Shown here in pieces: positions 24,401 through 36,400 of a DNA stretch of 64,000 nucleotides. The first letter of the stretch is position 1, and the number at the start of each line of letters is the position of its first letter. This stretch comes from Argyresthia goedartella (taxonomy: Eukaryota > Arthropoda > Insecta > Lepidoptera > Argyresthiidae). The notes under the pieces were generated by a model, which saw only the letters and a program-made list of their open reading frames with translations, did not search any database and was not told the origin of the DNA. The translations under genes were made by a program, and so were the position numbers. Location of the stretch: NCBI GenBank assembly GCA_949825045.1, contig OX463836.1, positions 8,697,829 through 8,761,828 on the forward strand. Reading direction: 5' to 3'.

Positions 24401-27400
24401 AGCTGCGCATCAACCAACCGCCGTTTGTGTTGGTAGCGGTCAAACAATATGGACCTGGCTATCTCATAATTGCCCGCCGTGACCGTTAGGTGACCGACCA
24501 ACTCCTTCGGTTCACCCCGCAGAGCCATCAATAGTTGGGCCAACTTGTAGGCGTTGTCCAGGTCGTCCCGACCGTGGACCAAACTATCAAATAAATTAAT
24601 GAATGCCGGCCACTCATCAATTGCCCCACTGAAGGCCGGAATCTCCAGGTGTGGCAGCCGTCCAACAACACCCTTCGGGCGGCACGCCTAGCGCTGATTT
24701 CTCGCTGCTTGCTTGCCGCGGGTGCCGCACAACCTGTCAGCGCAGCCACAGGCACTAGCTCAGCCGGTTTTGGAGTCGAGTCGGCGACCTTTTGCCCGGA
24801 TTGCAGAGCAGAGGGAGGGAACTTGCTGGTGTATACCTGAAGCTCCGCCATACGCTCCACCTTCTGTCTGCTTTTGTCAGGAAGCAATAGGACAACCTTA
24901 CCTCCAGAAGTCCAGCAGTTCTGCACACCAAAGTGTTTCCGGGCAGTAAGAAACACATCGTGTCTGCACTTGGTCAAGAACTCTGAAACGGTAAAACTAA
25001 GTTGTCAAAACTAAGGCAAGCACTAAAACAATTCTTCTAGAAGTGGCCCCTCCGATATGACCCACACTTCCACTGAGGTCAGCAAAATCAGCTTAATACC
25101 CCTTAAATAGCCCGACCCTGCTCTGTAATCCGAAATAACACTGCAATGCTATGGAACCCGACTGCAATACTATAGTCCGACCGAATGACTGTTTCTTATG
25201 CACACCGAGTAGTTTCCGACTACAAATTTATTATAATTGTTAACTAAATCGTCAATTATACGTTCACTAACCGAAAATGAACCTAAATTGTGGTATACCG
25301 ACCACACGACTCACTCACAAAATGGTTGCCGACCAATCTGAGGTATCCACCCTCTCCCAGCTACAATGTGGCAAAAAAACAACCCTACAACCGTCCGTGA
25401 ATCGATTTCCCACTAGGAAACCGCGCCTGCTACCAAAATGATTAAATTCCACGCCTCAACCGAACGGGCGCGGAATCTGGCAGGGTTGGTTTTCACCAGG
25501 AGTACTGACCTTTGACGCCGTGGACCGGAATTCGAAAGCTCAATTCGAGGCAGGAATACGGGATAAGGAGCACAAGGGGTGGGGGGAGAGGAGTCGAATC
25601 TTACTCTCGTCTTAGCCCGATGCTGTCGCCGTCGTGTTGCTTGCCGACACGAGGAGTCGCTGTCCGAATGCGACGAATTGGGGACCGAACCACTTTAACC
25701 TTTCACAACACGAAGCACTCACTCAAATGACTTGAATCTACTTATTTCCCGACGATTGTTCCGTGCTTATTATAATTAACATTCCGACCAGGCCCGACAC
25801 CTGTGTTAGACAATTATTACAATTAAAATACAGCCAAGGCCCGAACGCCATGTGCCGACATTTTTTCCCAGTCAAAAAAAAGTAACCTCTAACTCGTCAT
25901 CTCGTTTCTATACAAGTGACAGCTGCTAGTTCCGTTTCCGATCACTCGCAGTCCGAGTCGCGCAACAAAAAGAGGTGCGTTCCGAAGCATAAATATTAAA
26001 CAAACTGTTTATTTATTTATATCACAGGTTGCTCATCCCATACAGATTAGGGTGGGAGTATCATTTGTAATTTAAACGCCCATGGCTTCAGTCAACATAC
26101 TTCTAGTTGACGCCAGGCGCTAATCTTAAAATTTAAAATAAAAATGTTACAGAATTGCCAATAGGTTAGTTTGAGTGAATCATTTTAATCTTTATAAATC
26201 TTAAAGAAAAATGGATTGTTATTCTCTTGAAATTTAATCTGCTATCGCCTTTTCGTGGTTTTAGCAATATTGCTATAGTGCTGCACCAAGCGATATAGGC
26301 CTCGAACTAAAGATGCTTTAGTAGCATCTCTGATTACGCCGGTGACGTATTCTTTTCTACGTGGTATATCTGTATTAGTATAATATTATAGTATCTGTGT
26401 TTATATTTTTAAAAGTAATCGCTTTGTGCTAGTCTCGCTAAAACTCGAAATATGTTGGCGATTGATTGTAATGTTTTTAAATATTATTTAAATAATATTG
26501 TTTTATTCTCTTCAGCCCGAAGTTGGTTTAGGTAAAAAGATAATTCACCAAGTTAAACACTGAAATAAACCGGCTTCAAGTTCAAGCTCTATTTCTTCTT
26601 CCCCGGACGGGATGCGAATGCAAAACTTGTGCTGCTCGCAACCATAAACCAAAACGTCATCTGTGTATGTATATATTTTTTGTTTTTATTGATTTTATCA
26701 AAAAGCTTTAATCAATTTTGATAAAATTTATATGGGCCCACCTCTGAACCTACCAATCATAACAAGGATCATCGAAATCAATTCACAATTGACGGAATAA
26801 TCGCGTAACAAATATACAAAAAAAAAACGGCTTGTTAAACGATTACCAAAAAATTCGAAAATTTACTACCAATAAATTCGAAATGACTGCCAGAATTAGT
26901 AAATGATCACCAAATTGTGTTTGGATAAATGATCACCAAACTTCTTTTTGTGTTTTGTGTACTTATTTTTTGTTATTCTTACATGTTCAACCTAACACGA
27001 AGGATAAAGGGGGCTTCGCTTCGCTCACCCCTTTTACCCTTCACCTAAGCTACCGCAGTATTATGCCCTGATATTTTCTACAATTTTGGCGACCATTAAC
27101 CCATTCTGGGTATTAAAAACATATTTTGGTGATCATTATAGTTGTTGCCAAAGAAATCACTTGAAATGAGACCTCCTCATTTTTGAAGTCGGTTGAAAAT
27201 TAGGAGAAATGCAAGGGAATCAACGGAAAATAGAAATCTTCACTACCAAAAACGCGTTGCGAAGCGAACCCACTAGTTACTACCGTCTTGTTAAAACTTC
27301 TTAGGATCAACCCTAACAAAAAGTGGTAAAGTTCAAAATTGCGTTCCAATTTTCAACACTTTTATTTTTATTAATAACATTTTTATTTATTTATTTATTT

Positions 27401-30400
27401 AGAAACAAACAAATTAAATAACATGAATTTCTTAAATGTAGACCTTATAGTTTCCTTAACTAAGTAATCTAAAATCTATATTATACACTACAATTACAGA
27501 AACCAAAATTAAAATTAAAAACACAATACATTTAAAAACCAAAGTGCATTTTTAAATCTTTTTTTATACAATTCAATTTTATACAATTGTTGTAGGTAAT
27601 ACAACTACGTCTAATAAAACTATTAGAGACATAACAACTTCTACTAAGCGCAATCGAGAAAAGGTTTTTATTACGACAGCCGCGTTCCTGCCTACGAGGT
27701 ACACGAAAAAGAATACAGCGTAGTAATTCCGGGGCATCAATAATATTATTAAGCAGTTTGTGTTAGAATATAATGTCTATACAGTCACGTCTGTTGCATA
27801 CCTTCATCATTTTGTGACGCTGTAAAGAGGTCGGATAATCTATACATTATCCGACCGTATAAGATCCTTCTAATTCCAAAGATTTCATGAATTTACTCTG
27901 TAAAGTTTCTATCAGCTCGATAACATCTGGATTAAAACTTGTTGTTGTTCTCCCCAGCAAGACTCATTCCCGCTCGGGTTCTACATAGTGTTCATCGTGA
28001 AGTCATCTGACGAGGACTGCCTGGGCTCTGACGTCATCAACAACAACGCGACGTCACACAACGTCGGCGAACAACGCGTGAAGCAGTTCACGTGAGTTGT
28101 TGTTCTAAATAGTGTTCGTCGGCGAGTATTGTGAATGTCTACAAAATCGTCAGAGCCGTCGAGATCTCCTACCTGCATACCCTATGCAGGCGTGGGCCAT
28201 CGCGGTCGTCCGTCCGATCGCGGCGACTATTCGATCCAATAATATTATATAAATCAAGGACGAATAAAACTAGAAGACTGACAACGTCATATAAAAAAAC
28301 GTACCCTGCTAGAAAGCTAAAATCCTGTATTATTTCTAGATGTCGCTGTACCACGCAATAGATGCTGGGTGCTTAGGGTGACGGCGTAGTATAATCCATA
28401 GTAATATCGACGAAAAATCAGAGATGGCGTAAGCGTTAGCCTTGTTTCTTCTTAGGAAATTAACGCTTATACCGCCCTCTTTCCTAAATTGAGCGCGCCA
28501 CCACGATACTACCTATACTAGAGACTACTATTTTTTCTAAGAACTTTTGAACTAGTAGCTCTATCTAGCAATATACATTTAAACTATTTCACTATATATA
28601 TTTTTTCGTACCATATAAGTTCTTATATCTAGGTAAACTAAAATAAGTCACAATATTTAAGTAAGCTAAGCTAGACATATGTAAGAAATTAAAAACAAAA
28701 TAAAAACTTTACTATAATTTCAACTAAAAATCGAATTACGCTTCAAAGTACTACGGTGGTTTGTCCTCTAGTTTTATTCGTCCTTGTATATAAGTAAAAT
28801 ATACGTAGAACAGACTGAGCAACGCATCGCCTACGAAATTTTCTTTATTTTTCAGTCGTCACTTCCCATTTTATACTAAAAATAATAAAATGTACACATG
28901 TACAAATATACAGATATACAAAAATCTTTATTTGCCAAATTATAAGTTTAAAAAGAGCTCCGCGGTCCAAGGTTTCACGCTTGCTTCTCACACAGGAGAT
29001 GCAGGTTCGATTCCTGACTATGTACCAATGAGATCATTAATTTATCTTAAGTACACTATACGGACGTTCTAACGGTGATGGAAAATATCGTGAGGAAACC
29101 ATCATCACTCCATAGCTGCGGCGATGGGCTAGCACCCTGTCACGCAAAATGGAGTATTGAATAACTGGCTCAAAGTGGGCACAATTGTGCCTCTGCCACT
29201 CCGTATGGGAAAAGGCGTGACGCTATGTTATGTTATGTTATGTACCTAATTTTTAAATATCTGTGTGCAATAAAGAACCGAGAAGACAAAAAGGCAAAGC
29301 GGTTGAGCGGTTACGTGGTAGGCGATGCCCACAGGACAGATATGTCGGCGGCGCGGTCCCTTTGAATCGAGCCATCACCAAAATGCGCTCGTGACGTCAC
29401 AGTAGGTAGAAAAAAAGTTACACGCTCGGTTCTCATACATTTCACCGTGTTTGCGGTGTCTACTATAGCTTGTCAAATTAGTACGTAGCACTCCCATGGT
29501 CTGCGGGCGACGCGGGGCGAAAGATGCGGGGGCTGCGAGGGCGGGAAAGAACAGCGCGGGCGGTTCAACACAATCTGGTTAAGTCGACAGAAACTTGAGA
29601 AATCAACTGTACCATGCAACTGTAAGGTTAACGAAAATATAGTTTGCTTCACTGTTCATTGAGGGCTCTACGAAACAGATGTCATGAATTGTGTAAAGTG
29701 GAAGCAGCAGTGGATGACGTCAATGGGAAATAAACGGGAAATATATGTTTTAACTGGAAAAGTTTAAAAGGAAAATTTGTTACATATGAAAGGAAACGCC
29801 GTCATTTTCTTTGTAAACAACTATGCTTGAATTTTTGCAGTTTCTTACTGCACAGTAAGGCATTTTTTGTTTATTAATACGCGGCTAACATTTACAACAG
29901 CGAGAGCGACTGAGCGGCTATGAGCGCAATGCGCCTTTTTATGACACGCGAAGTAGGTACAATTGCTGCGTCTAACTAGAGTACTGGCACAGATTAGATA
30001 ATAGTTACTTCGTAACAGATACATCACAGTCCTACTACAAAAGCGAAAATACCTACGCTACAATAGCCTAAATATTTTTTATAATAATACTTGGAGTAAA
30101 CTGCAAGCAAAAATATGTCTATTGCACGCACACCGAGAGCTGAGAATGCTGTAACAACAGCGCGACGTTCGTCTGCCTACATCATTGAGCGTACGCGCTA
30201 AAGTAATTAAATTACTTTTATTGCTGATCAAATATGTTTTAATTTAATAAAATGTTTAATTGCTTTTTGTCCTGACCGAAATTCAATGTTATTAAATTTA
30301 AGGGTTGAAAATAATCTGAATCTTGTAAATATTTTTTGTAAGAATTGAAACGGAGAACAAGGCAAAGTAGAGGAAAATCAATATAATTTAACTAGTTGTA

Positions 30401-33400
30401 CCATCTTCCGTACGTCATGCGCTCGGGCAAGCGGCTGAGCTGTGTTCCCGGGGGCACGCGAGCGAGTAGGCAAATAACTCTTGACCTTGAGCGAGTGACG
30501 AGGCCCTGGTACTGGTATGTGGTGTAAAATCACTCTGTTATAGTTGTCAGCGCCTAAGGGCTCCATCCAACACACGAGCGGCATGCTAAATTAAAAAACT
30601 TAATGCCTTTCTTCCTTTTAATTAATGCGTATCTATCTTTTCAATCGATGTGTAATACGATCATTTTGCCCCTCGCAGCTTCAGAATCGTCCAGACGATA
30701 TCCTACCTCGAGTACCTGATCGCGGCCGGCGCGGCGCTGGCCGTGTTCATGTCCTTCTACCTGTCCTTCGTCATCGTCGTGCTAGTGCAGAGCTGGCGCC
30801 ATCTCAGAAATGTTGCGAGCGCGCCTGTGTCGGAGTTACCCGCGGAGGCAGGCAGCAGTGAAGGTATTCTTTTTTAACTTACTTTTGTCTGGCTGTCTGT
30901 TACCTTTTCACTTCTGTATAACGCGATTTAGTGCGGGGTCGGAGTAGCGTGGCATGCCACCCCTCCCGCACCGCAGGACACCTACTGACTTCAATTAAAT
31001 TAATTTATTTTTCTGTAAATGTTTGCACTAGTGGCTCAGTGAGCTGTAGACCTCGCGAGTGACACTTTCTTTTAATAACACATACAAACTTATGAATGCA
31101 CCTGGTTGCGTACATGGAGTATGAAAGTGGCCGCACCAATAACTTTGTTAACTACATTGTGCGGTCTTAAACCCAACCTATTGACTTTTCACTAAAATGA
31201 TATAGCCTGGTACTCTCACGGTCTCTAAAAATACCACGACCCCTCATTTTTTTAAATCCGTTAAGCTGTTTGGACTATAGCATTTTTTTTTAAATTAAAT
31301 ACCCCTATTCTCATCTCCGCCATTTTGAAAAAAATCCAAAAAGTGCATCGACAAACAAAATCGATTTAATTATCGAACCTGCTCACAAAAATTCACGATA
31401 ATCAGTTGAGAAATGCGGCCTGTAGAGGATAACATCCGGACAAACGAAAGAATTTTTGCTCAATACTGAAACGGAGACGCTTCGTCGCTCGGTCAGTATT
31501 TTTTTTTCCCTCTTCTCTACATTAGACCACTATGGGAGATGAAGGGCGAAGAAACTCCGTTAGCATATTATAGAGCGCCGAATAACAAGCTTGGGTTTTC
31601 ATAAGTAAGTCGCTGTCGCTAGTGGCCACGACTTAGGGTATCCTAATGGCCGCTTTAATCCTACACAACGCTTGGACCTAGTTATGAGGCTTCGTGATTT
31701 TGATCCTCATCCCATGGTCATAACGGGCAGAATTACAATGAGGAATAATTAATTTTATTATTTATGTTTTCTTTATCTACTTTTTTGAGATTTTTTCCGT
31801 AGAAGACTATCCCCTAATATTGAAATTGGATCTATATGACCCCCAATAAGAAGTGTGCCTTTTAACCCATTCCATATTCCTTTATTAAGCACGATTATTT
31901 TAATTACATCAGGAGTTACCGTAACTTGAGCTCATCATGCCTTAATAGAAAGAAATTTTTCTCAAACATCTCAAGGATTATTTATTACTATTATTTTAGG
32001 AATTTATTTTTCGTTTTTACAAGCCTATGAATATTTAGAAGCACCTTTTACAATTTCTGATAGAATTTTCAGATGTCACTAGGCGTTGAGAGGTTTAAGT
32101 TATAGCACGAAACGTAAATTTTTGCAGTTTCAAGATTTAACAGCGAAGCAAAATGTGAGACACATGTTAGAAATTGGATTGCTACTATGAAAAAGATGGG
32201 TACTATCGTTCCCCAAAATATGGTCAGCTAATTAAGTTTCAACCTGTATAGCTTAGATAAATAACCACCCGTACCGTACAGGCGACCTCTGTGGTGCAGC
32301 GGTTGTGGCTCTGTCTACCATGCGAGAGGTCCCGGGTTCGATCCCCGGCTGGGGTAAAACAAATATATCCCAGGTCTTGGATGTTTCTATGTGTGTGACG
32401 TCGCTGTTTCTGATACCCACGACACAGGGTATCCTAGTGTGGGGCCAGAAACAATGTATGTGCCTGTATGTAAATGCTTATACTTATCATACATTTTTGC
32501 CCTGTTGAAGTGCAGTTACCGCCAGAACTTTGAAGAGTCCAGTGTAAGTTATATGCTAACAAGTTCACAATAAACGTCTTGACCGGCCACAGATGCGCGA
32601 CTAACCCCGCCGCAGGCCAGCACCGAGGAGCCGACCTCGGCGGCACGTCGGCGAAACGTCAACACGCACGTTATGGACGTGTCCGTCGAGAGCACGTCAC
32701 GTCAGAATCTCGTCGACGCGACGTCACCGGCTACCGCCACCGGTGAGTATCAGAAATATAAGAAAAATATCACGGCATTGGACGCAATGCTTCATTTTTG
32801 ACGTTCGCTCATATCAAGAATGATAATTTTCCTTCAAATATTAGAAAAGGTTATCCTTTTCTTCATTCAATCGGCCTTTTATTTTTCTCAAACTACTGGA
32901 AGCTCTTCATATTTTTCCAACTCCTGATGCACTTCAACTTCTTCCAACTCCTGAATGATCTTCCTCGAATTCAAACTCCTGTAAACTCTACATCTTCTTC
33001 AAACTACTATCAAGTAGTAGTAGTAGAAGAGTATAAACTCTTCATCTTTTTCAACTCCTGGTTCATAGTCCTCCAACTACTGGATGCTTTTAATCTTCCA
33101 CCAACTCCTGAATGATTTTCACTTTCCTCCAACTCCTGGATGCTCTTAATCTTCCTCCAACTCTTATCGTCTTCATCTTCGTCCATCTCCTCGATGCTCT
33201 CCATGTTACCCCAAAATCTGGGTGCTATTCATCATCCCCAAAAATCTGGGGGCTCGTCATCATCCCCTAAAACCTGGGTGCTGTTCATCTTTTCCCAACA
33301 CATAAAGGTCTCTGGCAACTCGATACGCATGCTTATTGCGATGTTCCTCGCCCCACAGAATGCAGTTCCTCATCAGACAGCGAGTCGGAGTACTCCACTC

Positions 33401-36400
33401 TCGAGGACATCAACACAGAGAAGGACATATACCGGCTGCCGACCCGACTGTGCGTCGCCAACCTGTCTCGCAAGCGCGCGCGCGTGCTGTCGGCGCGGTC
33501 CAAGATGTATCTGTGGAATGTGCTCACTGTCGCCGTCTTTTATACGCTGCCCGTTATACAGCTAGTCGTCACTTATCAGCGGGTGAGTGCTCGAAGTTTC
33601 AGGGAAATCGGTTCAGTAGTTTTCATTATACTATCATCATCAAACACCCATCCGCTGCGCGACGTTGCACTTGCATCAAGAATAGTCTGTCTGTCTCTCT
33701 CGCGCGCGGTCAAACTTATGAGTATGAAGGAGACAGCTATTATTTTACTTTTGCGCCTGCTTATATATATAGAGTGATCTTTTTGCTTTTGTGCCACGTG
33801 TCAATCGACGCGCGTTATTGTGATTATTTACCTATTTCGAGGCTTGAATAAAATAATTCGTTTTTAAACATAATTTATAGTGAAATTGCATTAGTGTGAG
33901 TGCTGCTTTAGTTAACCGATCTGTTCGTGTCGCGGGAAGCAGAAACAGATATGACTTCCCTGTTTGATTTGTTTCCCAGATGGACAAACTACGCCACAAA
34001 GTTAGCTTTGCACCCGCGAGGATTGCTTTTCCCCTCCCTCTGTCGCTGGCACTCGCCCTCTACGCGTCAGTGGGACAGTGATGGACGCTATGATGACGTC
34101 GGTAATAAGCTAGTGTTTCCGTGCCGGAGGTCCGTATGATGGTTAGTCTCACTTCTCTGTGAGGCGCGAGACTAACCATCATATGGACGGGCACATACAA
34201 TGCTTCTGGCCCCACACTACCAGAACCAGAAACACCGACGTTACACTCATGATCATCCAAGGCCTGGGATTTTTTTCTCTTTATCCCCAGCCGGGGATCG
34301 AACCCGGGACCTCTCGCATGGTAGGCAAAGCCACAACCACAGCGCCACAGGTCGTCGACTTCAGGGCGGGGTTGGCTATTTCTCTCGCACGTCTCCTTCT
34401 TACTCATTTGGTGGGGGGAAAAGTTGCGCACGTCATAAATAAACGTCATAAATCATGATTCAACTATACAGACTACGCTCGCTACTGGTAACACATGTGG
34501 ATATGTCCACGTCTATCTCATTGAACAACGCATTTGTCCGGAGTAAATTAGAATATAACGCAATCATCTGGGACCCACATGAGGCTAAATTCACTCATGC
34601 TGGAAAAGGCCCAACGTAAATTTGCTAGACTTTTGTACAAAATGAAATATGGGTATATTACAATACTTATTCCCGTCTCTATTTGTGGCAGGGACGGTGG
34701 GGGTGGACACCCTAGAGCTGAGGCGGAAGGTATCCCTGTTGATCCACTTTTATCTGGTCCTCCATAACAAGGTAGATAACCCGGTCGCACTACAAAGTGT
34801 TGCCCTTAGCGCGCCGGCTCGGTACACGATGTTGCGGTCGCGGTCGCTCTTCGCTGCGGGTGCTGTTCGTACAGAGCACGCTCGTCACGCGCGCACTTTT
34901 CAGGCACTGACCCTACTCAATGCCTGTGTCGCCCAGCACTCAGAGTTGGACGTTTTTCATATGCCCCTATTTATGTTTTTTAAGACTGTGTATATGTTTT
35001 AAAATAATTATATTACATGATATATTAGAGTATATAATGTTCCTCAGTTTGTCTGTATACTTTTGTTTTGTTTTCTTGTGTACTTTTCTTTTATTTTTTC
35101 TGTGTACTTTTGTATTATTTTGTCTGGGTACTTATGTTTTGTTTGTTCGTGACGGTCACACGTTTTAGTCGAATGACTCTAGTGTGACACAGTAACTGTG
35201 AATAAATCTTTTAAATCTTTAACACAGGCGCGATGTGATGTCGTATCGTGATATTATCCTTGAGCTTTTTAGCTAATACCTGTATACGGTAGTAGTTACT
35301 TTGGTGAAATCTATAAAAAACGTGACTAAGTTGTTAGACCGCAGGAAGAGACCGCTAAGCCTGGGGTAATAGCATCCAGATATTTCTCCTAATTTCAGTC
35401 GTTTCCGTTTCAGTTACTGAACCAATCCGGTAACCAAGACCTCTGCTATTTCAACTTCTTCTGCGCGCATCCTCTCCTGGTACTTTCTGACTTCAACCAC
35501 GTGTACTCCAACCTGGGATATGTGCTGCTCGGCATATTGTTCCTGCTGGAGGTGTGGAGGAGACAGTCGCAACATCGAATGAAGACTACTCAGGAGGTAT
35601 GCGTCCCTAGTACTTTCTTAAACCACAGAATGAGAATTAGTACCTAGCGGAACAGAAAGGTCACTCCTTAAGCAAATAGATAGCTCTCGCTGCCCGGCAA
35701 TAAAGCGCGATCTAGCTCGCACTGGCGCTTCGTCCAATATAAATATATATTTTTTATATGATACCTTAGACACTATTTACACACATTGATCTAGACCCAA
35801 ACTAGGATTCCCTGTATCTTGGGCACTAGACAACGATACACATACTTATATAGATAAATATTATACTTAGATAGATAAACAACGATGACTAGGGTACAAA
35901 CTCCGTTCTCATCAAACAAATATTTGCCCCCACCGGGACACGAACCCGGGACCCTTGGCTTCGTAGGCAGGGTCACTGCCGACTCGGCCATTCGGGTCGT
36001 CGAAACTCTTTGTTTGTAGCGCCGCAACACTCCGCCCGGTCGGTATAGGTTTCACACTCTTTTAGAGCACGAAGTTTTAGTAGTAGGGATTTAGTTTTTG
36101 AACTTATTGACTTGACTGTGTATTGATGGTTTGGAATTATGGAACAGTTTTCAATAGCACAGAATAAGTAGTAGTTAGCGGCACAGAAAGATCACTCCGC
36201 AAAGACTTAAATAAATAGCTACGCTCGCTGACCGGCAATAAAGCGCAATCTACCTCGCACCTGCGCTAACTCATACAGAATCGGTTCGAATGTATGTCGA
36301 CCCGAATGGTGGGGGCAAATATTTGTTTGATGAGAACGGATGTTTGTACCCTAGTCATGTTTGTTTGTCTATCTAAGTATAATATTTATCTGTATGTGTA

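Larger units (their letters stand above)
15915..26002 (-). mobile_element. BEL/Pao LTR retrotransposon, complete, in a SID-1-like intron
   Basis: Two direct LTRs (15915-16468 and 25439-26002) bound a minus-strand gag-pro-RT-RNase H-integrase cassette. A 5-bp direct repeat AACTG flanks the element (15910-15914 and 26003-26007), as expected for integrase-mediated insertion. The LTRs begin TG and end CA and differ by only three substitutions and one 10-bp indel. The order protease-RT-RH-integrase and the motifs [23 protein letters not shown] and [11 protein letters not shown] identify BEL/Pao. The interior carries stops, frameshifts and a nested LINE (18987-21783), so this copy cannot encode a complete polyprotein. 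Confidence 0.93.

Noticed and set aside
28131..28200. Possible duplicate of exon d ([14 protein letters not shown] resembles [12 protein letters not shown])
   Set aside because: It follows the exon c donor directly, has no acceptor in the right phase and soon runs into unrelated sequence; the match is probably chance.
28990..29015. tRNA genes at the SINE heads (also 32290, 34310, 35950, 42760, 53450)
   Set aside because: They have B-box-like sequence but no full cloverleaf, and they continue into shared SINE bodies.
32616..32742. Alternative acceptor for exon e at 32614-32615
   Set aside because: It leaves the exon in phase 2 and breaks the join with exon f, whereas AG at 32591-32592 keeps phase 1 and a family-like loop.
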